NCBI GenBank assembly: GCA_963931865.1
Contig: OZ007505.1
Location: forward strand, 15,218,034-15,282,033
Direction of reading: 5' to 3'
DNA length: 64,000 nt
Source of the DNA: Axinella damicornis
Taxonomy: Eukaryota > Porifera > Demospongiae > Axinellida > Axinellidae
The translations under genes were made by a program, and so were the position numbers. The notes beneath the pieces are model-generated. The model worked only from the letters and a program-made list of their open reading frames with translations. It ran no database searches and was not told the origin of the DNA. Below, piece after piece: positions 63,893 to 64,000 of this stretch; position 1 is the stretch's first letter; every line of letters starts with the position of its first letter.

Positions 63893-64000
63893 TGCTGTGA
63901 ATTTTTATACGTTCATATCATACACCGTGCTGTAAAAATGACTTCCTATTCGTATTTTGCGTGTCATTGCATCATGTGTTAATTCAAACGGGCATGCTGA

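Overview
The window reads as nuclear DNA of an early-branching animal, most likely a demosponge. This is inference. The supporting observations are spliced genes with GT-AG introns, a GAIN/GPS adhesion-type seven-transmembrane receptor, C2H2 zinc-finger genes with GEKPF linkers, CR1/jockey-like LINEs, a BEL/Pao LTR element, frequent AGCTAGCT strings and very many short inverted-repeat DNA elements. There is no bacterial gene organisation, rRNA, convincing tRNA or CRISPR array.

Layout. 0.3-3.6 kb: a LINE reverse-transcriptase (RT) copy split by a 2.4 kb inverted-repeat transposon. 4.3-5.7 kb: a dispersed repeat and a ~30-bp GCGCGCGATAAAACC satellite. 5.7-11.3 kb and 18.4-21.7 kb: a duplicated zinc-finger locus, A and B. 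Copy B keeps a spliceable first exon. Copy A has lost the splice donor and holds two transposons that copy B lacks. 13.9-17.5 kb (minus): remains of an intron-containing IlvD/Edd dehydratase gene. 23.1-25.9 kb: a 2.7 kb element with tandem-repeat terminal inverted repeats (TIRs) carrying a Tudor/spindlin-like coding fragment. 26.7-30.1 kb: a young, internally deleted BEL/Pao element. 31.5-32.2 kb: a hairpin element carrying a RecQ-like fragment. 34.5-35.2 kb: two candidate exons around a G-rich palindrome. 40.9-42.4 kb: LINE fragments. 42.7-56.2 kb: an adhesion-GPCR gene whose first intron is packed with transposons, including a MULE-like transposase relic. 57-64 kb: repeats, small exon candidates (one resembling an eIF2D PUA domain), a TATA-linked first exon and a LINE fragment.

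The unifying observation concerns many inverted-repeat elements flanked by 8-10 bp target-site duplications (TSDs). A subset shares the terminus TAG(C/T)CTCG...CGAG(G/A)CTA, ranges from 53 to 644 bp and has unrelated interiors. Several insertions can be tested inside the window, because a paralogous copy of the target shows the empty site. Some elements carry pieces of cellular genes, which resembles Pack-MULE transduplication. This is the best candidate for an undescribed system here.

Stretches where I see no gene: 1-310, 3650-4300, 4650-4950, 11330-11930, 12690-12870, 12990-13240, 17830-18440, 30340-31250, 32210-33710, 35210-36300, 36850-37330, 38920-40900 and 50050-51700. A few have weak open frames without recognisable domains.
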